Shown here: positions 49,532 to 64,000 of the stretch, piece after piece | Position numbering within the stretch: position 1 is the stretch's first letter | Layout: the number at the start of each line of letters is the position of its first letter | NCBI RefSeq assembly: GCF_022458985.1 | Contig: NC_061789.1 | Location: forward strand, 7,358,357 to 7,422,356 | DNA: 64,000 nt | Reading direction: 5' to 3' | Source of the DNA: Mugil cephalus | Lineage: Eukaryota; Chordata; Actinopteri; Mugiliformes; Mugilidae | Made by a program: the position numbers and the translations under genes | Notes under the pieces: model-generated | Told to the model about the DNA's origin: nothing | What the model saw: the letters and a program-made list of their open reading frames with translations, nothing else | Database searches by the model: none

Positions 49532-49786
49532 GCTGACTCTCGTTGCCTCCTAGTGTGCGTTGCTGGCACTGAAGAGAAGAAAAAAAAAAAAAAGATATTT
49601 GGAGGAAAATTGTCAAACCACAGGAAATCCTACTTGGTAACATCACAAAGAACTCTTTCCGTCCATCCCGCACGCACAAGTTTCAAAAGACAAAAGAATG
49701 CGCAATCAGAGGACTATCTGACATCTTGTCTGTGGATCTACCTTTACAATCAGCAAAGAGCATTTTTCCTCTGGGAGATACCACCA
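49532..49786 (+). other. Probable 5' UTR part of the s1pr5 coding exon
   Basis: A pyrimidine-rich tract and AG (TTTCTCTTGTCTGGTGCAG, AG at 49,530-49,531) make a good acceptor 255 bp before the receptor start. The frame happens to stay open upstream to 49,331, but that upstream part reads as low-complexity and intron-like (a poly-lysine A run at 49,580), not as receptor sequence. Confidence 0.5.
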
Positions 49787-50992
49787 ATGGCCAATGAGTC
49801 TTTCCACGCTCCCTACGCTGCCGTAGAACCGTCTCCTTCCACCACAATGGCTCCCTCCACAGGAATGCTTCGTATGTTTGGTGCATACCAGAGCAACGCA
49901 GTCATCATAGAACACTACAACTACACAGGAAAACTGAAGGACCACAAGTACACGGACGGTCTCAAACCGGTGGCCATCGTTTTCCTGCTCGTCTGCTTGC
50001 TCATTGTGATGGAAAACGCTGTGGTTCTCGTGGCCATCTGGAAGAACAAGAAATTCCACGTGCCCATGTACTATTTGCTGGGCAATCTGACTCTCTCCGA
50101 CCTGCTGGCAGGCTTCACCTACATGGTGAACATCATGACGTCCGGCGCCAACACGCTGAGCATGACCCCGGTGCTGTATTTTCTGAGGGAGGGGGGCGTG
50201 TTCATCATGCTGGCCGCCTCCATCATCAGTCTGCTGGCCATCGCCATAGAGCGGCACGTCACCATGGTGAGGATGAAGCCGTACCAGGGGGACAAACAGG
50301 GCCGGATGTTCGCCTTGATCGGAGCGAGCTGGGTGATGTCCGTGTTCCTGGGCATCCTGCCGGTGATGGGTTGGAACTGCATGGGTCAGCTGGAGCGGTG
50401 CTCCACCGTCCTGCCGCTCTACGCCAAGAGCTACATCCTCTTCTGCATCACCGTCTTCAGCGCCATCCTCCTGTCCATCGTCGTCCTGTACGTGCGCATC
50501 TTCCGCATCGTCAAGATCAACACCCAGCGCCTCGCGACGGTTCCTCAAAGAAAAGGTCTCTACCGTAAGTCCCAGAAGTACCTGGCCCTCCTGAAGACGG
50601 TCACCATCGTCCTGGGGGTCTTCATCGCTTGCTGGGCGCCCCTGTTCATCCTCCTCCTGCTGGACTTCTTCTCTCCAGCCAAAAGCTGCGGTGTGCTCCT
50701 CAAGGCCGACTACTTCCTGGGCATCGCCATGTTCAACTCGCTCCTCAACCCGATCATCTACACCCTGACCAGCAAGGACATGAGGAAGGCCATCATCAGG
50801 CTGCTCTGCCGCCCCTGCCTCATGACGCCAGACGGACAGGTGAAGAAGTTCGGGATGCCCTTCCTGGACTGCAGCACCACTAAGAATGACGTAGCCTCTC
50901 AAAGACTGGAGGGAGTGGAGACCACAGTGTCTTCCGGTAACTTTACACCCTCGACCATTAAAGCCATTTATCCCAGGCTACCTAAGACATGA
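49787..50992 (+). CDS. s1pr5: Sphingosine-1-phosphate receptor 5-like GPCR
   Basis: A plasma-membrane G-protein-coupled receptor for the lipid S1P. The start at 49,787 gives 401 aa, close to human S1PR5 (398), with no intron. Seven membrane segments lie at about 62-84, 94-118, 131-153, 173-193, 214-238, 265-292 and 304-327. An N-terminal glycosylation site (NYT, Asn45) sits in HYNYTGKL, the S1P-receptor signature, with the ligand-contacting Tyr44 and Lys49. LREGG holds Arg134-Glu135, which bind the phosphate and amine in S1P1. The DRY box reads ERH (155-157); NPIIY is at 321-325; Cys198/Cys205 form the usual loop-2 pair; Cys341/Cys344 are possible palmitoylation sites. Loop 3 keeps one cysteine (Cys301); the partner position is Ser296. 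REGGVF, NSLLNPIIYTLT and VIIEHYNYTGKL favour S1PR5 over S1PR1/3. Neighbouring spc24 and kri1 fit the 19p13.2 block. Whether it is the fish a or b copy is unknown. Confidence 0.92.
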   Translation: MANESFHAPYAAVEPSPSTTMAPSTGMLRMFGAYQSNAVIIEHYNYTGKLKDHKYTDGLKPVAIVFLLVCLLIVMENAVVLVAIWKNKKFHVPMYYLLGNLTLSDLLAGFTYMVNIMTSGANTLSMTPVLYFLREGGVFIMLAASIISLLAIAIERHVTMVRMKPYQGDKQGRMFALIGASWVMSVFLGILPVMGWNCMGQLERCSTVLPLYAKSYILFCITVFSAILLSIVVLYVRIFRIVKINTQRLATVPQRKGLYRKSQKYLALLKTVTIVLGVFIACWAPLFILLLLDFFSPAKSCGVLLKADYFLGIAMFNSLLNPIIYTLTSKDMRKAIIRLLCRPCLMTPDGQVKKFGMPFLDCSTTKNDVASQRLEGVETTVSSGNFTPSTIKAIYPRLPKT

Positions 50993-52180
50993 TCCAGCCA
51001 CTAACTCTGACTAAGCACTGAGAGAAGACAGTCAGACTGAGAACACAACCTCTGGTATCTCTAAACGGATATCGGCAAACATGGGACAAGAGACAAAGTT
51101 TTGCTTTGCACTGCCGAACGGTTTCGGTATCAAGCCTGAACGGAATATGTTTGCGATAAGAATCCAAACTGGGAGAACCCCTTTTCTGGTTAAGCATTCA
51201 CTTAATTTTTTTTTTTTCTAAGCGTACTTCTAACAACAGTATGATAAAAAAAAAAAAAAAAATTAAAAAAAAAAACATTAAATATCCATGCCTTAATAGT
51301 AGCAGTACAGCTGTGTTTTAGACGCCGAAACAAGGCCAGCATTTGTCAGAGGATGTTCTTTCACAATACAGCTCATCTTCATCAACGTTTGCACATGAAG
51401 AGGAATCAAAGACTGTCTTGCAGATGTGTCGTGCAAATACAGCTGGTTTTGAGCATTTAATAGGAAACCCAAGCATGTGATTTATCCTTATCTCCTCTCC
51501 CTGTGTAGTTTATAATGATACGTTGTTACAAACACGGAGCATCCACACCCAAACTCTGCAACCGAAACCGTGTAATTTCTGCCATGTGAGTTCTGGTCAG
51601 CAGCGAAGCCGGGGTAGAGGGCCGCCGACATCAGAGGCTCGGTGGGACCGGAGACGTCACGAGGAGGGCTGAGCTGGGTGGTTTTGCCGCTTTGGAGGTC
51701 CCCTCAACATATGTAGCGACACATGATGAATGCCTACAAGCAATAAAAGCTGACAGCGGAGGCTTGTTGACGCCTTCTCGGTTTTGCAGACTAGAATATC
51801 ACAGGCTACGTCTTGTGGGCACCAGAGATGACAATCGTCAGATCTCTGTTATTTCAGGATGAGGGTTCATCTTGATTCGGTGAAACGCTCTGTTTTTCCT
51901 GTGATCGAATCTCCCCCCCAGATAACGTGACGATCCGTCACAAGCCAGAAAACTGTTTGGGTTGTGGGAGCGTTTCGCTGTAAGAGCGACGCAAAGCAGA
52001 CTCCTAAATGTAATATTGTACAGTGAAAAATTTATATTAACTGATCTTTATTACACTTTGTTAATATCTACTACTCTCCGAGCTCCATGTTTGTTTGTTT
52101 TGTAAAGTGCTCACTTAAGTTATGACGCCAAGTTTTTATATCTGCACTGAATAAAGATATGTGAATGATTTCTACGTGCG
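50993..52180 (+). other. s1pr5 3' UTR region with poly(A) signals
   Basis: After the TGA at 50,990-50,992 there is no further coding sequence. An AATAAA at 52,150-52,155 is the best candidate signal, giving a 3' UTR of about 1.2 kb. An earlier AATAAA lies near 51,742. An A-rich run (about 51,246-51,275) sits inside. Confidence 0.55.
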
Positions 52181-54269
52181 GGTGTGTGTGAATGATTTTC
52201 TCGTCACATTTTAATGCGATCACAAAGCTAAACTGAGCAAAAGCCCGTGAGTTATTATACGACAAACTTCAGAACAACTGTTTTCAAGAAATACGTAGCC
52301 TTTGCAGGAAATTTTTTGATTTGGGAGGCTCTACGTAAACTCCGGCTTGTCATTTTACGAATTAATTCCATGAGAAAAGTTTAACATTTAACTTAATTAA
52401 ATTATTTGAGTCAAAACTAAAGCTTCACAGGCTGACTTAAGAGATGTGTGTAGAGCGATCAAGGGAAAGCCAAAGAGACGGGGCTCAGACTGACAAAACC
52501 CCACCTACATAAAAACCACTTGTTAAAACCATGATGCACTTCTGTGGCCCGGGATGTAGATGAGGCTGCAGAAACGGGCTTCTGCACTTAATGCTCTTTT
52601 TACCGTAAGGAAACCACACAGTCAAATGTGTGAGCGTGAACCTCCACAGCGCCGTATATCATTCTGCCCACTCTGAGCTACCCTTCTGCACTTCAGTGGT
52701 ACAGGAACGGGGCTGTTTTTCAAAGAAGCTTCAGTTCTCGTGTAGCGCTGTGGGTGAGAAACTACACAACCCGTGGGCACATATACGTGGGCCATCAAAG
52801 CTTCCTTAAGTCTTGTTTTTACTGCTGACAAAAGATTTCACTTGTTTATGCCAATTCACGTGTGAATTTGAGCAATTAGAGACGGGTTGGGTGTGCACTA
52901 CTTAAACCACGAAATGGGCGACCAGGATGAGACCATCCTTTAATTTATCCCACGGCGGGGGATAATGGGAGTAAGTAGAAAGCTCGACTACTAAACAAAT
53001 TACAGTTAAAGAAATAACCAATAATCAGCTTAAATTAAGTTGTGCCTCCCACAGGTAAACGGTTAAAAGCAAAGAAGCCCGGTTAAACTTGTCAAACTTG
53101 TGAATAAATGGTTTGAGATGTAACTGATTAACAGCTTAAACGGTTAGCAACACGGATGGTTAGCTGAACCATAACCTAGGTAGGCTGTATGTTAGACTGT
53201 TAGACCTTTAAAGACCATTACGGGTATGAAACATAACGAAATTCAAAGAATTACTTTCATAATAACATTTATTGGACATCCCTCCACTAATGAAACAGAA
53301 ACACATTGACTAAATGTAATTTAACACCTACTATGCTTGTATTTAAGACGTTTTAAAGCCTTAAATTGTGATTATCAAATTTATAAAACTTTTTCAGACT
53401 CTGTGGAAACCCTGTAGCTAGGTAGACGTTAGCTAAAGAGCTAGGCAGACGTTAGCTAGGTAGATGTTACGTAGACCTTTAGCTAGATAGGTGTTAGCTA
53501 GACTGTTTGATCAGCAGATGATAGCTAGACCATTAGCTAGGTAGATGTTTAAAATGTGAAAGAGCTGTACATTACTTCCAATATGTGATTAACACAAGCA
53601 GTACGATCATAAAATAGTTAATAACCAGCTAATAATGACTTAGAAACATAATTAGTGGTGTGAATGGAAGCAGCTCCATCATACGGCAGAAAAAAAAGGA
53701 TCTTATCATTTCAGATCTAAATTAACTACTCTAATTTAAATGATTTGTGATTCTAATATAATTGATTATTATAAAATTGAGGAATATAAAAAAAAGAATA
53801 AATAGGATAAAAATGCTAAATCTGGTTAACCTATTTATATACCACTTTTAAATGGTGCACCTTTCTCAAGAGCTATTTATTTTAAATTAGTTCAAACTGA
53901 AAACTGATATGAGCTAGACTGTGGTTTCTATTTGACTCTGAAACAAACATTAGCATACCTCAGAATCTAATATCTCAATATTTAATCATAACTGTGATAT
54001 TAATATTCCAGACCTTTTCATGTGGAAACTCTGACTTGACATCCTCTAATTTAATACCAGATGAGCGTTTCTAAAGGCATGAAACAGTCCAACAGCGACA
54101 TCTAGTGACCATCACTGGGTCACTACAAAACCCAAATTCACAAACACAGAGAACAACTGAACCGGGTTTGAGATATTTAATTATTAAAAGGAGGGTTTTA
54201 TAGAACATAACAAAACAACACTCACAAACACAAATAACGTAAATAAACGAGGACACTTCCGCCCGTCAT
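52181..54269. other. Intergenic between s1pr5 and spc24 (convergent 3' ends)
   Basis: No gene recognised. Contains the TTAGCTAG minisatellite at 53,410-53,555. The two flanking genes point toward each other. Confidence 0.55.
53410..53555. repeat. Short-unit minisatellite (GTTAGCTAGGTAGA type)
   Basis: About seven diverged units built on TTAGCTAGGTAGACG / TAGCTAGACTGTT with spacing of about 18-25 bp. Confidence 0.7.
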
Positions 54270-56189
54270 CTACAACTTAGTGCTGACGAAGCTCCACAGC
54301 TGGTTGCTTATGTCGCTCCGAGATTTAGAGGAAGTGTCGATGTTGATGGGGGTAGCCAGGTCTGCACCATAGTGGACTGTAGAGGACGAGAATAGATGGA
54401 TAGTTAGTCTACACATAGCAGACACTTACACAACATGAGGTACATGAGGGCTACCAGATTATTAGGTTAGTTAGTCGATTTAACAGAAAAGAAAGACCCA
54501 CATACACATTATAAAGCCATCAGACATCAAAGATGAAGAACAATTATTACATGTCAAGGTTATATTAGGCATCAAGATTCAGTTCTTTAAGTTTATGTTT
54601 AATACGTTCAGGATCAGAGCAATTTATAACTAGACGACAGGGTCAGAGCATGTACAAACTTGTCCCTGATACATTACACAATAAGAGGAGTCAAAACCTC
54701 AATGGGTCCGAGTTGTTTTAGTGGCACAAAATGGGGACTTACACAATATTAGGCAGGAGGTATAAATGTTGTGGCTGAACAGTAATGACTGTAGCCGACT
54801 AATACTTTGAGCTTTTGCTTCATTAGCTCAGACAAGACACATTTAACGCTTTGTAAATGTTGCGTGTTGTTAATATAAAAGTAACAAGTGGAAGTCGCTC
54901 ACCTTTTCTGCAGACAGATCCAGATGCTCGTCTTACAACTTCTTACATAAGTTTCACACGTTTGACTTATGTTCAAAATACTCAAAACAACGTTTACGTT
55001 CTCAATCAGAAAACGTTTTCTCTGTTACATTCCATAATAAAAAATGGAGATGGAGTGCATTGTTTGCAACATTTGCACATTTTGTTTACATTTTTTTTTT
55101 GTTTTAGTGGCTGGGCCGTTGGCCTTTGAGGAAGGTAAATTCAATCCTGTGTTGTGTTGCACACGTCAGAATTGACTTGAAAACCATCGATATCGCAGCA
55201 CATGTGCAGAATACTGGCGTCGACTTGGCACCAAAGTATTATTTGTTATGACAGACACACAACGAAACTGTACCTCCTTTTAAAATGTTGGGTTGCGTGT
55301 CATATTCCCACTTGATCTTGGTTATTAGGTAGTACACCTGAGCCACATATCTGTTGAGGGAAGAAAAATGTTACTGCTGTCACCTGAAGACAGTATTACG
55401 GAGTAAATTAATGAGTTATATGTCTTCTATACCTGCCGTCAGTTTCTTTCTTTTACAGTTTTTCAAATAAACAAACATAAAGAAAAATATACTCAATCCC
55501 AAAGGAGAACTTTCCAGCAGAAATAAACAACTGACACTTAAATATGAGTTTTACAGACATTAAAAAGAAAAATATGTGATGTGGTTTTGCCACAGATTAA
55601 ATGACACTCACACAGCTGACGGGATAACCTCAGTGGTGTCTTCATCCACCTCGTTCTGAAGAGTCTCCAACTCGTGCTCCGTGTTTCTCAGACTTTCTAA
55701 CTCCCTCTGCAGAAACCTAAAGAAGGAGGGTTAAGGATTCTAACATACAGAAGACAGGACCAATTTCACATGTTTTCACCCCATAAAGGATACTGTATTT
55801 CCGAGTCACTGATTTGGCTCTTGGCTGTGCACTGCCTCAGCTGCTCTTCCAAAATCCCCAGCTCATTGTCCCTCTGCTTCTTCTCCTGCTCCTTGTCCAA
55901 CAGTCTCTGACCTGTTCTCTCTTCGATCTGAGCCAAATCTGTGCGTGAAGGACAAGAATGAAGATGTCTGAAATACTACAGCCTGGAAAATTAAATGAAA
56001 AGTGACAAATGAATGCTAATTGCCTTTCAGGATCTGTGTTGCCGTCTTCATTGTCTCCGTGTGTTGATCAAACAGCGCCAGATGTTCATCTTTCACCCGT
56101 CTCAGGTTCTCCAGCTGGCTGCTGTTGATGAAGGCCACCAGTGTCTCCCCCGACTCCTCCAAGTCGTGAAACTTATGACCTTGAGCCAT
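54270..56189 (-). CDS. spc24: Kinetochore protein Spc24 (complete, five coding exons)
   Basis: Spc24 pairs with Spc25 in the Ndc80 complex and anchors microtubule-binding Ndc80/Nuf2 to the inner kinetochore. Coding exons on the minus strand: 56,189-56,024; 55,938-55,794; 55,716-55,612; 55,350-55,274; 54,376-54,270. Together they give 600 nt, 199 aa plus stop (human 197 aa), and phases match at every junction. Residues 1 to about 125 are charged and heptad-like (coiled coil), including ERTGQRLLDKEQEKKQRDNE. NEVDEDTTEVIPSAVYVAQV and TKIKWEYD begin the globular RWD-like C-terminal domain; the end QLWSFVSTKL matches the family's terminal LW(S)xV. Intron 1 has a GC donor (AAAG/GCAATT) with a normal CAG acceptor; the others are GT-AG. 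Start chosen as the first ATG of a good acceptor-bounded exon. Convergent with s1pr5. Confidence 0.95.
54700..54785 (-). mobile_element. Mariner/Tc1-like element terminal fragment in an spc24 intron
   Basis: GTGGCACAAAATGGGGACTT, ACACAATATTAGGCAGGAGG and TATAAATGTTGTGGCTGAAC form the end of the same family whose opposite end is at 15,376. The reverse complement begins CAGCCACAACATTTATACC. It sits in the last spc24 intron (54,377-55,273). Confidence 0.55.
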
Positions 56190-56197
56190 TGAGAGCA

Positions 56198-56860
56198 GCT
56201 AAAAAGCGAGAATAAACTCAAAATGTGCTATTTTTCCAAGCAATATTAATATATAGTTGTTTTATAATTATCATTATTATTATTAATAGTAGTAGTATCT
56301 ATCTATAATCAACCAAAACGGTGCTGAAAGACTTAGATTAGCGTGAGTACCAGTGTAATTGTAATCAATAACAAGAGAAAATGGTATATTTAGCTAGCTA
56401 ATATGCTAACAACTGTACGAAAAAAAAAAAACAGAAAAACAAACCCGCTAAACTAACATTTAACGCGCGTAGCTTATTTTAAAATATGTATAGATACTGT
56501 TCCGCAATACACCGTCTTGCTAAAAACTTACTTTACAATTTAAAAAAAGCTAAACAGAAAACACATTAGCTGATGTTTATGAAAGACTCGGTTTGTTTTG
56601 TTGTTGTTTACGAGATATATAGCTGCTAGTTACGTAGCTGGCTAAACTACCGCAAGAAATGACGCTAACACACAGTGTAGGAGTAAGTAAATGTTACCGG
56701 TTCTATATCTGCCATTAAATATAATGTTTACGGTGAATTACGACTATTTTTGTTTGTATTTAAACAGAAAACTTACCGGACTTTTCGTTTCCGTGATTCA
56801 AATTCAGACCCTGAGCGCGCCGCTCGTTTTTCTTCTTCTTCGTTGGATTTGAGGGAGCTG
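56198..56860 (-). promoter_or_regulatory. spc24 non-coding first exon, first intron and promoter region
   Basis: The coding exon begins after an acceptor at 56,200-56,199 (CGCTTTTTAG), only eight bases before the ATG. Upstream, a CpG-bearing stretch ending GAAAAGTCCG/GTAAGT (donor at 56,776-56,771) makes a good non-coding first exon, about 56,777-56,830. No TATA box is evident, as usual for a cell-cycle gene. Confidence 0.6.
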
Positions 56861-56924
56861 CTCGTACCCAGACCGCCACCTACTGTACAGGAGTGAAGCG
56901 GCGCCACATTTTATTCCATTTTTT

Positions 56925-57035
56925 ATTTTATTTTTATTTTTATGTGTGTGTGTGTGAGTGTGTATAGTGTAATATATAGTGTTGAGTGCCCCTGAAATTT
57001 CCCAGTTGGGGATGAATAAAGTTTCTATTTATCTA
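56925..57035 (+). mobile_element. Retroposon 3' end fragment
   Basis: A TG run is followed by GTGCCCCTGAAATTTCCCAG, TTGGGGATGAATAAAGTTTC and TATTTATCTACC. The phrase TGAATTTCCCCTTGGGG / AATAAAGTATCTATC is a very common end of fish retroposons. Only the tail is present. Confidence 0.55.
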
Positions 57036-57041
57036 CCAAGG

Positions 57042-57516
57042 TACATGCAGACGGAGCTGCTAATGGAGTTAATGGACTTGACGCCCATTACCCAACCAAC
57101 GCCAGCAGAAGAGGAGGAGAGGAGTTAAGCCCTGGGAGTACCTGTCGTCCAGTTTGGGGGAGGCCCTACCTCAAACCTTCCCTCAGATTCTGGTTGTTCC
57201 AGATGAGGTTTTTCGTGAGGTCTTGGACTCCTTCAGGAGTAGCTGCAGCAGCATGTGTGAAGTCCAGGCTCTTTGCCAGCACTCACCCGAAGCAGTACCC
57301 ACAGTACAGCATTGCTTTCCTCAGACAGATTGAGAAGATGGTTGATTGTGCAATTAAAATGCTGTGCCGTGAAAAGAAAGAACGTGTCTCACAAACTCAG
57401 TCGTCACTAACTCAGTCCCTCAAGAAGATGGAGAGCAAAAGAAGATCTGGAGACTACAACAAGCATGACAAAGTTTTTCATTTTGTATCGTTTGTAGATG
57501 ACAATACTAGTTGGTA
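57042..57516 (+). pseudogene. Unidentified decayed coding sequence
   Basis: Three adjacent stretches in three different frames each look protein-like: MQTELLMELMDLTPITQPTP then AEEEERS (from about 57,045); KPWEYLSSSLGEALPQTFPQ, ILVVPDEVFREVLDSF (about 57,130-57,290); and HPKQYPQYSIAFLRQIEKMV, LCREKKERVSQTQSS (about 57,280-57,500). Frame changes near 57,128 and 57,285 and an early stop break the reading, so one ancestral frame with two frameshifts is the simplest reading. It directly follows a retroposon tail and lacks introns. I do not recognise the family; a processed pseudogene or a gene fragment are both possible. Confidence 0.4.
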
Positions 57517-58775
57517 ATTGTAAACTGAGTATTCAGGTAATAATAAAGATAGATGGGGTATATTCAGTTCAACGTATGAAACAAATTCTATTTATAAGTA
57601 TCAGGCATAATGTCTAGACCTATTTAGACTAGGAGAATGTGTGGGAGTTTATAAGTTATACTTCCTTCCACTCTTTTCAAATATGTTTTATATATCTTAG
57701 GCTTAAATGTTCTTTGTCTTCATATTCGAAATAAACTTCATACTACTTCTAAAATGAGTTTGGAAGTGACGCCGGACGTTCCAGACGTCCCCCTGTGGAC
57801 GTCCCTGCGCCTCCGGACCTTTGTCTCTGAGGACAAACCTGCACACGATCCATGTGCTCGTTTCATGGGCCCTTCAAAAGTCCAAGATGTCCTCCTCCGC
57901 TGCAGGTCCCCTACAAGCCGTCCACCAGCGGCTCTTCGTGTTATTTCATTATGTCTGTATTTAATCCCTGATTGATGTTTTTGCTCAGCTTTGTTTTAGT
58001 TTTTTTTTTTTGGTCTTTTTAAAAATGACATGTTCCTGTATGTCTTGTTGAAATTCCCCAGAAAGGCAAAATACACCCACTGATCATTGGTTTTCATGGA
58101 AATGCAAAGTAATCAACAACTTGCTTTGGTCAAAACATAGTGATATGTTTTTATTATAATGGTCCCTGTAAATATCACTTAAATCACACTGCTAACTGGA
58201 TTTAGCATTTATAAATGACTGAATGGTAGGTATTTAAAAGGACCTTTTTTGAACTATGGGTTGAACACTGTAAAAACCTGAAAAATATAAATAAAATCAA
58301 AACAGATCCAATCTTTATAGAATGAAATACCTTCAGTATATGTAACAAAAGCTGCTAACATGTACTGTACACACTACAGCTTTGTCTTTCATACAGTCCT
58401 GCATTGAAAAGTGGTCCAATTCATATAGTTTACACATGAGTGGAAAAACAACGACCTGCATGTTCACAGATTGAGTCAAAACATCAAATATTTAATTCTC
58501 ACATAATTATTACCAAAGATGCTTAGGATTCAAATTGTGCCCTGAATTTATATCTTATTCAAATGTAGCAGGAAAATTACAGGTAAAAATTCAATTTACA
58601 AAGTTTAAATTATTCTTAATATTCTCTTAAATCAGACTGAGGTTATTTAACAGTGGGAGAAAAGCTGAACTGGTTTGATCCTGTATAAAGTCTTAAGGGG
58701 TTTTCACAGCAGGTATTTACTGTCTGATCTTGTTGTTACAACGTCCGGTTGACGTTGGCTCACTGACAGTCACCA
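57517..58775. other. Intergenic and kri1 3' UTR
   Basis: Mostly AT-rich. An open frame at 57,754-57,975 (73 codons) has no recognisable domain. The kri1 transcript would continue from 58,775 downward; a TTTATT (AATAAA on minus) at 58,150-58,155 is one candidate poly(A) signal. Confidence 0.45.
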
Positions 58776-63435
<4,660 letters not shown>

Positions 63436-63801
63436 TCACTGAATTTACAGTCACGGCTAAAACTTTTGTGGTTTTTGTAATTTATGTGACACTGTGTTGG
63501 GTTTTTACGCATCCCTCAGAGAACAGTGAGTGGAATTGATGGCGTCACATCAAAGCTGAAGCTAATAAACATCAAAAAACATAGACTTTTGAGAGGTGCT
63601 ACTGAGCCACCACTTAGGATCCGATCCTGTTCAGACCTTCCATTAACATGCGTCCCCAGCCAGCACTTCAAATCCAATTTCATTGTCTCGCTCTGTAGCA
63701 AATAAATACCGATATGATTTGGTGCTCACTTGATTTGTGGCAATAGTTTGAATCACAGGCTTTAACAGCCTCTAAATTGTAAAATGATTTTTTTTTAAAA
63801 A

Positions 63802-63965
63802 ATGGTGAAGAGCTGTTGTGTCGCTGATTGCATCAACAGATTTGAAAAGCAGTCAGATATTTATTTTTTTACAGATATGGGCCAAAGAATAGAGAAGTAA
63901 GTGGATCGCTGCATTAGTAAGAAGCAACTGGAATCCAGGTACAGAAACCTGGGGTATTTTTTTGA
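63802..63965 (+). pseudogene. THAP zinc-finger domain fragment, frameshifted
   Basis: THAP domains are C2CH zinc-binding DNA-binding modules of host proteins and of P-element-type and related transposons. The frame from 63,802 reads MVKSCCVADCINRFEKQSDI then YFF, giving the first two zinc-binding Cys (C-x4-C spacing). A stop follows at about 63,898. One base out of frame, from 63,898, the sequence continues KWIAALVRSNWNPGTETW, matching the THAP W-I-A-A-x-x-R-x-x-W-x-P block. The expected C-terminal CxxHF is not seen before the window ends. It reads antisense to kri1, upstream of the first visible kri1 exon. Most likely a dead transposon fragment; an intron (TTTTTTTACAG at 63,866-63,876) cannot be ruled out. 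Confidence 0.6.
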
Positions 63966-64000
63966 TGAAGTCATACCTTAAGTTACGTATTGTATGGCTA

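Noticed and set aside
49331..49786. Upstream 152 codons as part of the receptor
   Set aside because: S1P receptors start shortly before the HYNYTGKL segment; the upstream part reads like intron and 5' UTR with a splice acceptor and an A run.
49706..50902. A 398-codon open frame on the minus strand
   Set aside because: It lies exactly antisense to the s1pr5 coding exon; the composition (His/Asp/Gln-rich) is the mirror of GC-rich receptor codons, and no domain is seen.
57754..57975. A 73-codon plus-strand frame near the decayed coding sequence
   Set aside because: No recognisable similarity and no clear link to the neighbouring fragment; not supported as a gene.

Overview
The window looks like nuclear DNA from a ray-finned (teleost) fish. 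The real genes are vertebrate developmental, receptor and housekeeping genes. The intergenic DNA is AT-rich and packed with fish-type repeats: Tc1, hAT, piggyBac-like and LINE fragments, a tRNA-derived SINE, and ACTTTATT-type dispersed elements. Splice sites (GT-AG, and one GC-AG) are clear in the multi-exon genes. There are no bacterial-type operons and no CRISPR.

Layout. (1) Positions 1-605, minus strand: the N-terminal half of a forkhead FoxD gene (foxd5/foxd4-like), running off the left edge, with a GC-rich 5' flank to about 1.07 kb. (2) About 1.1-48.5 kb: a gene-poor stretch of nearly 48 kb made of unique sequence, tandem arrays and transposon remnants. It holds four copies of one hAT-like element (one with a perfect 8-bp target duplication), two copies of a GTTTACATGCAC-ended element, a dead Tc1, a piggyBac-type MITE, two LINE 3' ends and a minisatellite family spread over 19.9-27.2 kb. 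(3) 49,787-50,992, plus strand: a single-exon sphingosine-1-phosphate receptor, best matched to S1PR5, with probable non-coding 5' exon sequence upstream and an AATAAA at 52,150. (4) 54,270-56,189, minus strand: complete spc24 in five coding exons, 199 aa, plus a non-coding first exon. (5) 57.0-57.5 kb: an unidentified decayed coding sequence. (6) 58,776-63,378, minus strand: the last ten exons (542 codons) of kri1, a ribosome-biogenesis factor whose N-terminal exons lie beyond the right edge. A LINE fragment sits antisense in one of its introns. (7) 63.8-64.0 kb: a broken THAP zinc-finger fragment.

S1PR5, KRI1 and SPC24 all lie in human 19p13.2, so this block is probably conserved vertebrate synteny. 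The genes do not form one pathway: the receptor signals at the cell surface, Spc24 works at the kinetochore, and Kri1 works in the nucleolus. I see no new multi-gene system. The most unusual signals are the missing extracellular-loop cysteine in the receptor, the higher-order minisatellite with its 767-bp duplication, a perfect 21-bp-arm palindrome, and several transposon-derived coding fragments. All identifications rest on reading the sequence and on recalled family features; no database search was run.
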